Shown piece by piece: positions 35,432 to 44,266 of a stretch of 64,000 bases of DNA. How positions within the stretch are numbered: position 1 is the stretch's first letter; the number at the start of each line of letters is the position of its first letter. The notes under the pieces were generated by a model. It searched no databases. It saw nothing but the letters and a program-made list of their open reading frames with translations, and was not told where the DNA came from. Source of the DNA: Streptococcus porcinus. GTDB lineage: Bacteria; Bacillota; Bacilli; Lactobacillales; Streptococcaceae. The stretch is taken from assembly GCF_900475415.1 (NCBI RefSeq), contig NZ_LS483388.1, positions 420,001 to 484,000 on the forward strand. The letters run 5' to 3'. Both the position numbers and the translations under genes were made by a program.

Positions 35432-38083
35432 ATGTCAAAAGAACTATCACCAAAATACAACCCAACCGAAGTTGAAGCAGGTCGCTACGACAAGTGGTTG
35501 GAAGAAGATGTTTTCAAGCCATCAGGCGATAAAACAGCTAAACCTTATTCAATCGTTATCCCACCACCAAACGTAACCGGTAAACTTCACCTTGGTCATG
35601 CTTGGGACACAACCCTTCAAGATATTATTATCCGTCAAAAACGGATGCAAGGCTTTGATACCCTTTGGTTACCTGGAATGGACCACGCGGGGATTGCGAC
35701 GCAAGCAAAAGTTGAAGAACGTCTGCGTGAACAAGGCATCACCCGTTATGACCTTGGTCGTGAAAAATTCCTAGACAAGGTTTGGGAATGGAAAGACGAA
35801 TATGCAGCTACCATTAAAGAACAATGGGGTAAGATGGGGATTTCCGTGGATTATTCACGCGAACGTTTCACCCTTGACGAAGGCCTCTCTAAAGCGGTAC
35901 GCAAGGTTTTCGTTGACTTATACAAAAAGGGATGGATTTACCGTGGTGAGTTCATCATCAACTGGGATCCGGCTGCCCGCACAGCTTTGTCCGACATCGA
36001 AGTTATCCATAAAGACGTGGAAGGTGCCTTTTACCATATGACTTATATGTTGGAAGATGGCTCGCGCGGCTTACAAGTGGCAACTACTCGACCAGAAACC
36101 ATGTTCGGAGACGTGGCTGTTGCCGTTAACCCGGAAGATCCTCGTTATAAAGATTTGATCGGTAAAAATGTTGTTTTACCAATCGTGAATAAACTGATTC
36201 CAATCGTCGGTGACGAACATGCCGACCCTGAATTTGGAACAGGTGTTGTTAAAATTACACCTGCCCATGACCCTAATGACTTCTTAGTTGGTCAACGCCA
36301 TAACTTACCACAAGTAAATGTTATGAATGACGACGGGACAATGAACGAGTTAGCTGGCGAATTTGCTGGTATGGACCGTTTTGAAGCTCGTAAAGCAACC
36401 GTTGCTAAATTAGAAGAACTCGGTGCCCTTGTTAACATCGAAAAACGTGTTCACTCAGTCGGTCACTCAGAACGTTCTGGTGCAGTGGTTGAGCCTCGTT
36501 TATCAACCCAATGGTTTGTTAAAATGGATGAACTGGCTAAACAAGCCATGGATAACCAAGGCACAGACAACCGTGTTGATTTCTACCCACCACGCTTCAA
36601 TGATACTTTCATGAGCTGGATGGAAAATGTCCATGACTGGGTTATCTCACGCCAATTATGGTGGGGACATCAAATCCCAGCTTGGTACAATGCCGAAGGC
36701 GACATATACGTTGGCGAAGAAGCACCAGAAGGTGATGGCTGGAAACAGGACGAAGATGTCCTTGACACTTGGTTCTCATCAGCCCTATGGCCATTTTCAA
36801 CCATGGGTTGGCCTGACACAGATGCCGAAGACTTCAAACGTTACTTCCCAACATCTACACTGGTGACAGGTTACGATATCATCTTTTTCTGGGTATCACG
36901 GATGATTTTCCAATCCCTTGAATTCACTAATGAGCGCCCATTCCAAAATGTTTTGATTCATGGACTCATTCGTGATGAAGAAGGCCGCAAAATGTCTAAA
37001 TCATTGGGTAACGGTATTGACCCAATGGATGTTGTTGAAAAATATGGTGCAGATAGCTTACGTTGGTTCCTATCAAACGGCTCTGCCCCAGGCCAAGACG
37101 TTCGTTTCTCTTACGAAAAAATGGATGCCTCATGGAACTTCATTAACAAAATCTGGAACATTTCCCGTTACATCCTCATGAACAATGAAGGATTAACAAT
37201 TGAAGAAGCAGAAAACAATGTGGCTAAAGTAGCAGCCTCAGAAGCAGGAAATGTGACAGACCAATGGATTCTTCACAACCTCAATGAGACTATTGTCAAA
37301 GTTACCGAAAACTTTGACAAGTTCGAGTTCGGTGTTGCCGGCCACATCTTGTACAACTTCATTTGGGAAGAATTCGCCAACTGGTATGTTGAGCTAACTA
37401 AGGAAGTGCTTTATTCTGACAATGAAGACGAAAAAGTCATGACCCGCTCAGTCCTTCTTTACACCTTGGACAAAATCTTGCGCCTGCTCCACCCAATCAT
37501 GCCTTTCGTGACCGAAGAAATCTTCGCTCAATATGCCCAAGGCTCAATCGTTACAGCAGCTTACCCAGTCGCTAACGGTGCTTTTGAGAATGCGGTAGCC
37601 CACCGCGGGGTTGAGAGCTTGAAAGACCTGATCCGTGCTGTCCGCAATGCGCGTGCAGAGGTGAACGTTGCACCAAGCAAGGCCATCACTATCTTGATTA
37701 AAACGTCAGACAAAGAGCTAGAGGACTTTTTCAAAGCCAACGAAAACTACATCCGACGTTTTACAAACCCTGAAAAATTATACATCTCAGCTGACCTCCA
37801 AGCCCCAGACATGGCCATGACCAGCATCATCACAGGCGCAGAAATCTACCTGCCACTAGCAGACCTGCTCAACGTGGACGAAGAGTTAGCCCGCCTAGAC
37901 AAAGAATTGGCCAAATGGCAAAAAGAACTAGACATGGTCGGCAAAAAACTCAGCAACGAACGCTTCGTTGCCAACGCCAAACCAGAAGTCGTAGCCAAAG
38001 AGCGCGAAAAAGAGGCCGACTATCAGGCTAAATTTGATGCGACTCAGGAGAGAATTGTAGAAATGAATAAACTTGTTAAATAG
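35432..38083 (+). CDS. valS: Valyl-tRNA synthetase
   Basis: 883 residues, full length. Class I synthetase signatures: HIGH box as HLGHA in [16 protein letters not shown] (about 46-61), the editing domain with [15 protein letters not shown] in [12 protein letters not shown] (about 522), and a C-terminal coiled coil ([27 protein letters not shown]). Charges tRNA-Val in the cytoplasm. Controlled by the valine T-box 1.3 kb upstream, and perhaps by a weaker promoter at 35353-35381 (TTAAGA, 17 bp, TATAAT). Its coding sequence is C-rich at third positions compared with neighbours, as in strongly expressed genes. Confidence 0.98.
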   Translation: MSKELSPKYNPTEVEAGRYDKWLEEDVFKPSGDKTAKPYSIVIPPPNVTGKLHLGHAWDTTLQDIIIRQKRMQGFDTLWLPGMDHAGIATQAKVEERLREQGITRYDLGREKFLDKVWEWKDEYAATIKEQWGKMGISVDYSRERFTLDEGLSKAVRKVFVDLYKKGWIYRGEFIINWDPAARTALSDIEVIHKDVEGAFYHMTYMLEDGSRGLQVATTRPETMFGDVAVAVNPEDPRYKDLIGKNVVLPIVNKLIPIVGDEHADPEFGTGVVKITPAHDPNDFLVGQRHNLPQVNVMNDDGTMNELAGEFAGMDRFEARKATVAKLEELGALVNIEKRVHSVGHSERSGAVVEPRLSTQWFVKMDELAKQAMDNQGTDNRVDFYPPRFNDTFMSWMENVHDWVISRQLWWGHQIPAWYNAEGDIYVGEEAPEGDGWKQDEDVLDTWFSSALWPFSTMGWPDTDAEDFKRYFPTSTLVTGYDIIFFWVSRMIFQSLEFTNERPFQNVLIHGLIRDEEGRKMSKSLGNGIDPMDVVEKYGADSLRWFLSNGSAPGQDVRFSYEKMDASWNFINKIWNISRYILMNNEGLTIEEAENNVAKVAASEAGNVTDQWILHNLNETIVKVTENFDKFEFGVAGHILYNFIWEEFANWYVELTKEVLYSDNEDEKVMTRSVLLYTLDKILRLLHPIMPFVTEEIFAQYAQGSIVTAAYPVANGAFENAVAHRGVESLKDLIRAVRNARAEVNVAPSKAITILIKTSDKELEDFFKANENYIRRFTNPEKLYISADLQAPDMAMTSIITGAEIYLPLADLLNVDEELARLDKELAKWQKELDMVGKKLSNERFVANAKPEVVAKEREKEADYQAKFDATQERIVEMNKLVK

Positions 38084-38092
38084 TTAAAATCA

Positions 38093-38263
38093 TTCACTAC
38101 TATCAGTACTGTCTGCATCGGACTGCCTGGTCTCAACTCTGGGTGGAATGTTAGAACAATTATAGTTCTGACATCTATTTATCGATGTGATAAAAAAAAG
38201 GAGTCCTGTCGCTAGACCATCAGTCTAAGCGATAGGGCTCTTTGTCGTATTGAAGTGATTTTA
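38093..38263 (+). repeat. Structured repeat, copy 1
   Basis: About 171 bp, nearly identical to 38307-38478. Inside are a hairpin ATGTTAGAAC/GTTCTGACAT and then a second long hairpin (38201-38240) with GAGTCCTGTCGC opposite GCGATAGGGCTC and a T-rich tail, probably the valS terminator. No ORF. Confidence 0.85.
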
Positions 38264-38306
38264 ACGGATTTAACTTAGTAATCTTTTGATAAAAATGAGC
38301 CAGACT

Positions 38307-38478
38307 TTCACTACTATCAGTACTGCCTGCATCGGACTGCCTGGTCTCAACTCTGGGTGGAATGTTAGAACAATTATAGTTCTGACATCTATTTGTCGAT
38401 GTGATAATAAAAAAAGAGCCCTGTCGCTAGACCATCAGTCTAAGCGACAGGGTTTTTAGTCGTATTGAAGTGATTTTG
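38307..38478 (+). repeat. Structured repeat, copy 2
   Basis: Second copy, offset 214-215 bp. Differences from copy 1 fall partly in stem positions and keep the pairing (CCCTGTCGC opposite GCGACAGGG here, against wobble pairs in copy 1), which argues that the RNA or DNA structure is under selection. The AT-rich DNA to 38718 contains nothing more. Confidence 0.85.
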
Positions 38479-38718
38479 ATAAATTTTAAGAAAGTAAATT
38501 TGATACAGCTTACAAATTTGTTAAAATAGAAATTAGTATTATTGATTTAAAGTATGTAATTTATAAATCCTAAAACCTTAAATTGTTTATCTTTATAAAT
38601 TTTTTATTGTTTAGGGGTAGAGATATTTTATTAAAATTGGATTTATTAGATAAAAAAGCAAATTAATGTTTTATTTGACTATTTGTATTTTATAAATAAA
38701 AATTTTTGTGGGGTAAAT

Positions 38719-39783
38719 ATGGATATTAAAGAGATTATGAATATTTCTAACATTATTAATGGAGTTATAGCAAGTATAGTGGCGGCTGGAGTTATTTCTC
38801 CTGTAATTTGGCTTTGGAAAAAAATTAGCGGAAAGGTAATAATTAATAGAATTGATGTTAGAAATGTTCCTAAAACTTTTCAAGGTAATGCTTTACCAGT
38901 TTTAAATGATTTAAAGAAATTAAAGAACTATGTTGAGAATGAAATAATAATTAACAACAATAAAGATAATGTATTAATAAGTGACTTAGTTATTGAAGTT
39001 ATTAAAGTCAGTAAATATTTTTATGAGGATATTTTGATTCAAAGAGGATTTAACATGCCTAAACAAATTGTCGATTTTGTTGTGTTTAATAATGGAAATA
39101 TAACAAGTAAATCCCGATGTATAAGTGCAAGAGTTTACTATATAAATAAAAAAGATGATGAAGTTCAAACTATTGAAACTCTTTCATTAAACCAAGAAGC
39201 TTTAAAAAAAGGGGAGATAAGAATAATATTTTCAAAAAATTTAAGTGATCCAAGATTATTAAATTATTTTTCCAATAATCTACCTGATTACAAACAGTCA
39301 ATCAAATTAGATTTAATAGATGATATAGAAGATAAAGTTCTGTCAACTATTGAGATACCATACCTTTCCTCTAATAAAATGTTTGTTCTGAATTTGGGTG
39401 GTAGTGCACCAGTAGACCGAACTTTAATTCCAATAGTTGAGTTATATCAACCATATAATCAATTAAATTTTTCCTTTAGAATAAATCAAGTACTAAGTGA
39501 TGGAATTAATCAAATTAGATTTAATATATTAGTGGATGCTCCGTGCCAAATTAAATATTCCGTAAAATTAATAGATAATAAATCAAAAATCGTTTCAAAA
39601 TACGTTGTGGATACTTTAAATATCCGATTTCCAAACTATCATTTAACCTCACAGTATAATGACGACATGTTTATTTTTTTATCTACTAATGAAATTTCTG
39701 AGAGTAATTATGATGACGTGTATTTAAGATCTCCAAATTTGATTAATAGTCCTTCAAAAATTAAGGAAGCATATAATCTTTAG
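38719..39783 (+). CDS. AT-rich orphan protein with one N-terminal membrane helix
   Basis: 354 residues, family not recognised. A hydrophobic segment at about 9-31 (ISNIINGVIASIVAAGVISP) ends in WLWKK, so the bulk would be cytosolic. The rest is rich in Asn, Ile, Lys and Ser, with beta-strand-like stretches. The start at 38719 follows GGGG; a longer frame opens at 38683. Base composition is clearly more AT-rich than valS upstream, suggesting a transferred gene. Some defence or phage-related proteins have such a one-helix layout, but nothing here proves it. Confidence 0.6.
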   Translation: MDIKEIMNISNIINGVIASIVAAGVISPVIWLWKKISGKVIINRIDVRNVPKTFQGNALPVLNDLKKLKNYVENEIIINNNKDNVLISDLVIEVIKVSKYFYEDILIQRGFNMPKQIVDFVVFNNGNITSKSRCISARVYYINKKDDEVQTIETLSLNQEALKKGEIRIIFSKNLSDPRLLNYFSNNLPDYKQSIKLDLIDDIEDKVLSTIEIPYLSSNKMFVLNLGGSAPVDRTLIPIVELYQPYNQLNFSFRINQVLSDGINQIRFNILVDAPCQIKYSVKLIDNKSKIVSKYVVDTLNIRFPNYHLTSQYNDDMFIFLSTNEISESNYDDVYLRSPNLINSPSKIKEAYNL

Positions 39784-39962
39784 GTTAGATTTAAATAATT
39801 GTATTTTTTGATTATTACTTATGAAATAATTGAGATTGGCTTTTATTAATATAGATTTTTTGAACTTCTATTTGAATTGATTTTATTGATTTTTGATAAA
39901 TAAGTTTAATTTTTACCTGTAGTCAATACTCATGTGTAGATTAAATTGATTTTCTATTTTTA

Positions 39963-40021
39963 ATTGCATGAACGTGCAATTAATAGGCAAAAATCACAGT
40001 TATTTGCACAATCATGCAAAT
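39963..40021 (+). repeat. Paired palindromes upstream of the DUF4143 ATPase
   Basis: Two palindromes 39 bp apart: ATTGCA-TGAACG-TGCAAT (39963-39980) and ATTTGCA-CAATCA-TGCAAAT (40002-40021), separated by AATAGGCAAAAATCACAGTT. The second directly precedes an extended -10 TGATATAAT (TATAAT 40037-40042), so it probably acts as an operator. A near copy lies after the gene (41329-41388). Confidence 0.85.
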
Positions 40022-40060
40022 AATCTTACGGTGTGATATAATGTTTTTGAGGTGAATCGA

Positions 40061-41281
40061 ATGAAATATATTCAAAGACCAAGCTATCAAGCCTTTTTAA
40101 ATAGGCATCGTGAGAAACAAGTAATTAAAGTTGTTAGTGGTGTTAGGCGAGCAGGTAAATCGGTACTTTTTCAGCTTTATAAAGAGGAGCTCTTGGCTTC
40201 TGGTGTAAAACCAGAACAAATTATTGCAATTAATTTTGAAGATCTAGCCTATTTTGATTTACGTGATTTTAAAGTACTCAATGATTATATTGTGGATCGA
40301 TTATCAGAAGATGAAATGAATTACGTCTTTCTTGATGAAGTTCAACATGTCGACCAGTTTGAGTTGGTGGCTGATAGTCTTTTTATTAAAGAAAATGTAG
40401 ATCTTTATTTAACGGGCTCAAATGCCTATTTTATGTCCAGTCAATTAACGACAAACTTGACGGGTCGTTATGTGCAGTTAGAAGTTTTGCCTTTATCATT
40501 TAGTGAGTATGTTGCTGGTATGGAGCTCCAAGGAAATCAATTGAGTAAAACAGAACTATTTAATACTTACTTATTTAGTGCTTTCCCTTACCTCTTACAG
40601 ACAGAAACTTATCAGGAAAGAATTGACTATCTACAAGGGATATATAATTCAATCCTCTTACATGATATTGTTCCAAGAATAGGCAGTCCAAGTCCAGTTT
40701 TGATTGAAAGAATTGTCCGGACACTATTAAGCAGTATTGGTAGTCAAGTTTCAACCAATAAAATCAGAAACACCCTTATCAGTCAGCAAACGCAAATTTC
40801 TCATCATGCATTGGATAACTATTTGGACACCTTAACAGACAGTCTGCTTTTTTATGTCGTACCACGCTTTGATGTTAAAGGTCGGTCATTATTACAAAGA
40901 CTAGAAAAATATTATCCCGTCGATTTAGGATTTAGAAATTTATTATTACCTGATCACCAAGAAGATTTAGGGCATATGATTGAATCGATTGTATTTCTAG
41001 AATTAAAGAGACGTTACCATAAAGTTTATGTGGGCAATATTGATAAATACGAAGTCGATTTCGTTGCTGTAACTGACCTTGGGGCATATGCCTATTATCA
41101 AGTTAGTCTCAACACCTTGGACCCAGTAACCTTGGAAAGAGAATTGAGACCATTACAAGCTATTAATGATCAGTATCCAAAATACCTGCTGACATTAGAC
41201 AAGATTCAAAACCAAGCCAATTTTGAAGGCATTGAGAAAGTAAATCTTATTGATTGGCTATTGGGAAATATGAAACCATAA
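40061..41281 (+). CDS. AAA-family ATPase with DUF4143
   Basis: 406 residues. Walker A SGVRRAGKSVLF (about 31-42), Walker B YVFLDEVQHV (about 91-100), sensor LYLTGSNAYF, and the GRYVQLEVLPLSFSEY region of the DUF4143 family; the C-terminal DUF4143 part has the nuclease-like EVDFVAV motif after KVYVGNIDKY. Such ATPases are widespread and mobile in bacteria and archaea but lack a settled function. The ATG at 40061 is chosen; GTG at 40052 lies inside the SD GAGGTG. Flanked on both sides by paired palindromes. Confidence 0.87.
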   Translation: MKYIQRPSYQAFLNRHREKQVIKVVSGVRRAGKSVLFQLYKEELLASGVKPEQIIAINFEDLAYFDLRDFKVLNDYIVDRLSEDEMNYVFLDEVQHVDQFELVADSLFIKENVDLYLTGSNAYFMSSQLTTNLTGRYVQLEVLPLSFSEYVAGMELQGNQLSKTELFNTYLFSAFPYLLQTETYQERIDYLQGIYNSILLHDIVPRIGSPSPVLIERIVRTLLSSIGSQVSTNKIRNTLISQQTQISHHALDNYLDTLTDSLLFYVVPRFDVKGRSLLQRLEKYYPVDLGFRNLLLPDHQEDLGHMIESIVFLELKRRYHKVYVGNIDKYEVDFVAVTDLGAYAYYQVSLNTLDPVTLERELRPLQAINDQYPKYLLTLDKIQNQANFEGIEKVNLIDWLLGNMKP

Positions 41282-41289
41282 CTAGTCAT

Positions 41290-41311
41290 GCCATCTATGT
41301 GATGGCTTTTT
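41290..41311 (+). terminator. Terminator of the DUF4143 ATPase
   Basis: GCCATC-TATGT-GATGGC followed by TTTTT. Confidence 0.7.
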
Positions 41312-41328
41312 CTGTCTAAGGAAAAATT

Positions 41329-41388
41329 ATTTGCACAATCATACAAATAATAGGTAACAATCACAGTTATTTGCACAAACATGCAAAT
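41329..41388 (+). repeat. Paired palindromes downstream of the DUF4143 ATPase
   Basis: ATTTGCA-CAATCA-TACAAAT (41329-41348) and ATTTGCA-CAAACA-TGCAAAT (41369-41388), separated by AATAGGTAACAATCACAGTT, which matches the upstream spacer at 18 of 20 positions. The same two-palindrome cassette therefore brackets the gene in direct orientation. Confidence 0.85.
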
Positions 41389-41495
41389 AATATATGAAGG
41401 TGAATTAAAAATTCTGTCAATAATCTCATTTCTTAAGATGATTTGTAATTCATTAACATGGGTCACAATGGGACAACTAATTATCCTTTTAAGAC

Positions 41496-41534
41496 TGTAA
41501 ACGCTTTATTTACTCTAATATTCTATGATATAAT
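41496..41534 (+). promoter_or_regulatory. Promoter of the biosynthetic operon with cre-like site
   Basis: TGTAAACGCTTTAT (41496-41509) differs from the cre consensus TGWAARCGYTWNCW at one position. It overlaps the -35 region of an extended -10 promoter TGATATAAT (TATAAT 41529-41534). CcpA control is therefore plausible. Confidence 0.5.
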
Positions 41535-41574
41535 TAGAATTATTAAGAAATTCTATGGATATTGAGGGATAGCA

Positions 41575-42714
41575 GTGAAAGTCTTGATTACATCACCTCG
41601 GGCACCGGTCACCATTGACTGGGTAAGGCTAGCGCTTAGGTCAAATCATGAGGTACATTTAACAGATAGTTTAGAATCGCCCTTGGCCTTTTTTACTTAT
41701 GAGCAAGGACTAAGACCTATTTATCATAAAATTGCTGGTCCTCGTTATGACTTTAAAGCCTATGCCAAAGCCATGACTGCCTTAATTGAACAAATGGATT
41801 TAGTTATTCCCACCTGTGAAGATATCTTTTATCTGGAACAGGTGCCCTTATCTGAAAGCAACCGAGCTAAATGCTTGATGCCTGATAAAGACTTAATTTT
41901 TCAATTACATCATAAATATGCTATTTACCAAATCATTATGAACCCAGTTGGCATAGTTTATCCCAAAACTAAATTATTAGAATCCTGGACAGATTTGGAT
42001 CAAACTCAACTATCCTCAACCATTCTCAAACCCGTCTTTTCCCGTTTTGGAAAGGAGGTCATAAGAGATATTAATAATGAATCTTATGAAATTAAGCCAA
42101 TCTCTTCCAGCTATCCATGGGTGCAGCAAGAGAAAATCAATGGTCAAAATCTCTGCTCCTATGCCATCTGTCATCATGGCGAAGTAGTAGCTCAAGTTGT
42201 CTACCAAGCACAATACTGCTTGAATGGTTCGGCATCTTCATATTTTGAAGCCTATGACGAGCCTAGAATAAATGCCTTTGTTTGCGATTTTGTCGCTCGA
42301 ACAAATTACCATGGACAAATTGCTTTTGATTTTATCGACAATGGGCAGGACATCTACCTTCTAGAGTGTAACCCTCGAGCAACCAGTGGCCTTCATCTCC
42401 TTTCGGAAGGATTAAGAATAGAAGAAGCAGGAATCCGCTATACTGAAACAGGGGAATTACCCGTTAAAAGCATGGGAAAAGGACTGTATTTCCTCTTTGG
42501 CTTGCAAGCACTAGGGCAAGGGAAAATAGCAGAGCTGATGAGAGACAAAAAACGTTCAGAGAGTATATTAAAAGGTGTACCAATGCACCACCTCATAGCT
42601 GCGCTGGCAGAATTCACTAAAATCGCCGCAGTGAAAAAAATCAGCCTGACCCAGGCCAGCACAGATGATATCCAATACGATGGAGAGGCAGGACAAAAAG
42701 ATGTCACACTTTAG
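41575..42714 (+). CDS. ATP-grasp enzyme of an uncharacterised biosynthetic operon
   Basis: 379 residues, GTG start after GAGGGA. N-terminal Rossmann-like pre-ATP-grasp part (MKVLITSPRAPVTIDWVRLA), central ATP-grasp fold (STILKPVFSRFGKEV for the P-loop lysine region; QIAFDFIDNGQDIYLLECNPRATSG for the metal-binding strand with Asp, Glu, Asn). It should join a carboxylate to an amine, thiol or hydroxyl through an acyl phosphate. First gene of a tight six-gene operon; its stop overlaps the next start. Substrates unknown. Confidence 0.82.
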   Translation: MKVLITSPRAPVTIDWVRLALRSNHEVHLTDSLESPLAFFTYEQGLRPIYHKIAGPRYDFKAYAKAMTALIEQMDLVIPTCEDIFYLEQVPLSESNRAKCLMPDKDLIFQLHHKYAIYQIIMNPVGIVYPKTKLLESWTDLDQTQLSSTILKPVFSRFGKEVIRDINNESYEIKPISSSYPWVQQEKINGQNLCSYAICHHGEVVAQVVYQAQYCLNGSASSYFEAYDEPRINAFVCDFVARTNYHGQIAFDFIDNGQDIYLLECNPRATSGLHLLSEGLRIEEAGIRYTETGELPVKSMGKGLYFLFGLQALGQGKIAELMRDKKRSESILKGVPMHHLIAALAEFTKIAAVKKISLTQASTDDIQYDGEAGQKDVTL

Positions 42715-44266
42715 CCGCAGCCTCCAGGCATTGAGCCAGAAATATGGTAGTCAAGCCCTTATTAGGAACCTGACAATTCCAATCGAGCTATTAGAGATTG
42801 AGACGATGGCAAAATCAGAAAATGAGACGGAAGAGACAACAGTTTCAGAAAATGAGACGGTCGAACTAACAAGTCCAGTCAATGAGCATTCAAGTCTTAC
42901 AAATTCTGTAGATAAAAATGTTGATCTTACAAGTTCAGAAAATGGTAACGACGCCCTAAAAATTACAGAAAATGGCAAAATAGGTATTACAAATTCAGAA
43001 GATGAAAACAGTTTGATGGCAAATTATGACACTAAAGATCCATACCTTGCAAGTTCAGACAATAAGAATTCACAACTAATAAAGTCTGACAATAAGAACT
43101 CGTTCGTTAGCAATTCTGAAAATCTAACAACCAATCAGAACAGTGATTCAAATCACAAACCATCAACTAAATCCTCTATCAAACTCCCTTGCTCCGTCAA
43201 TCACCAAGCTCAGGACAATACCTGGACTGTTTCACTCAAAAGTATGATAGTAGGGGCAGGTTATGATGAATTGTCAAAATTAAAAGGAATTTCTAAAGTT
43301 GTCACTAAATTATTAATTATAGTTCTGGAACACTTTATTGACTTCTTTAAAATGGATGACATTGTTGGGTTGGACAATGCTTGTTTGACAACCAGTCTTT
43401 TGTCTAAAGAATTTTTGGATTTGGATCCGACTGACTTGTTTGCTAAGGCTAAACAGGCTTATCCCAATTCAGCTTTGATGATACGCTCGCTCAATAAAGC
43501 ACATCATGACTCCTATATAGAAAAATTAGAGAAAAACACAAGAGCTCATCTTTTAGTCAATCGCCAAATTTATCTGATTGACCAACCGGAGCAGGCTCTC
43601 AAAAAACGAGATAGTAAACGCGATTTGAAACTATTGGAAGATGGTTGTTATAAATTCAGAAAATTAGACGATGATTCTTCGCTTGATAGCTTTCCTAACT
43701 CCTTACCTAATGTCTCGCCTAATTTCTCGCCAAATTCCATACCTGATTCTTCACCTGATTCTTCATCAGTTGGCACCACCCCAACCACTTTCTCCGACTT
43801 TCAATCAGTCATTTCCCTCTACAATCAGCTCTATTTAGACAAATACTCAGCTTCTAATGTTCAGTTCACAGCGCTTTTCTTGCAAGAACTGGTTAGAGAG
43901 GGGGCCATAACTATCTTTCTAATGGAAAATCAGACCGGTCAGGCTTGTGGCTGTCTTGGTCTGATTGAGGAAGAGGGGATTCTTACTGCACCTCTCTTGG
44001 GTTACAGGACGGAGCTTGCACAATCAGAGGGGCTCTACCGTCGTTTGTCTATCTTCATTACCCAATATTGTCTGGAAAAGGGCTTTAAGCAGAACTTGTC
44101 TGCGGGGGCACCTGATTTTAAAAAGAACCGTGGGGCTAAACCCACTTTGGAATATACGGCTGTTTATGTGGATCATCTGCCTTGGTATCGGCGGGCGGCC
44201 TGGCAGCTTTTGGCTTGGACCTGTCAGCATTATTACGGTCCCATGCTTGTCAAAAAAGGATTATAA
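42701..44266 (+). CDS. GNAT-like protein with two low-complexity inserts
   Basis: 521 residues. The C-terminal about 160 residues look like a GNAT-type acyltransferase (AITIFLMENQTGQACGCLGLIEE, GLYRRLSIFITQYCLEKG). Before that is an alpha-helical region (SKVVTKLLIIVLEHFIDFF). Two low-complexity blocks interrupt it: an Asn/Ser/Glu/Thr-rich stretch (about 43-156) with degenerate TSSENGN-like units, and a Ser-Pro-Asn block (about 328-355: SPNFSPNSIPDSSPDSS). Overlaps the ATP-grasp gene by 14 bp and abuts the epimerase ATG. Start 42701 fits the overlap and SD. Enzymatic role inferred from fold only. Confidence 0.65.
   Translation: MSHFSRSLQALSQKYGSQALIRNLTIPIELLEIETMAKSENETEETTVSENETVELTSPVNEHSSLTNSVDKNVDLTSSENGNDALKITENGKIGITNSEDENSLMANYDTKDPYLASSDNKNSQLIKSDNKNSFVSNSENLTTNQNSDSNHKPSTKSSIKLPCSVNHQAQDNTWTVSLKSMIVGAGYDELSKLKGISKVVTKLLIIVLEHFIDFFKMDDIVGLDNACLTTSLLSKEFLDLDPTDLFAKAKQAYPNSALMIRSLNKAHHDSYIEKLEKNTRAHLLVNRQIYLIDQPEQALKKRDSKRDLKLLEDGCYKFRKLDDDSSLDSFPNSLPNVSPNFSPNSIPDSSPDSSSVGTTPTTFSDFQSVISLYNQLYLDKYSASNVQFTALFLQELVREGAITIFLMENQTGQACGCLGLIEEEGILTAPLLGYRTELAQSEGLYRRLSIFITQYCLEKGFKQNLSAGAPDFKKNRGAKPTLEYTAVYVDHLPWYRRAAWQLLAWTCQHYYGPMLVKKGL

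Noticed and set aside
35592..37181. Several plus-strand frames of 60-79 codons inside valS
   Set aside because: They overlap a full-length valS in another frame and have no SD or family similarity.
38093..38478. Repeats as a CRISPR array
   Set aside because: Only two copies, each about 171 bp, with no short spacers and no cas genes.
39963..41388. Palindromes as a CRISPR or insertion-sequence ends
   Set aside because: Palindromes are 18-20 bp in pairs flanking one ATPase gene. There is no transposase and no spacer series; the flanking pairs are direct, not inverted.
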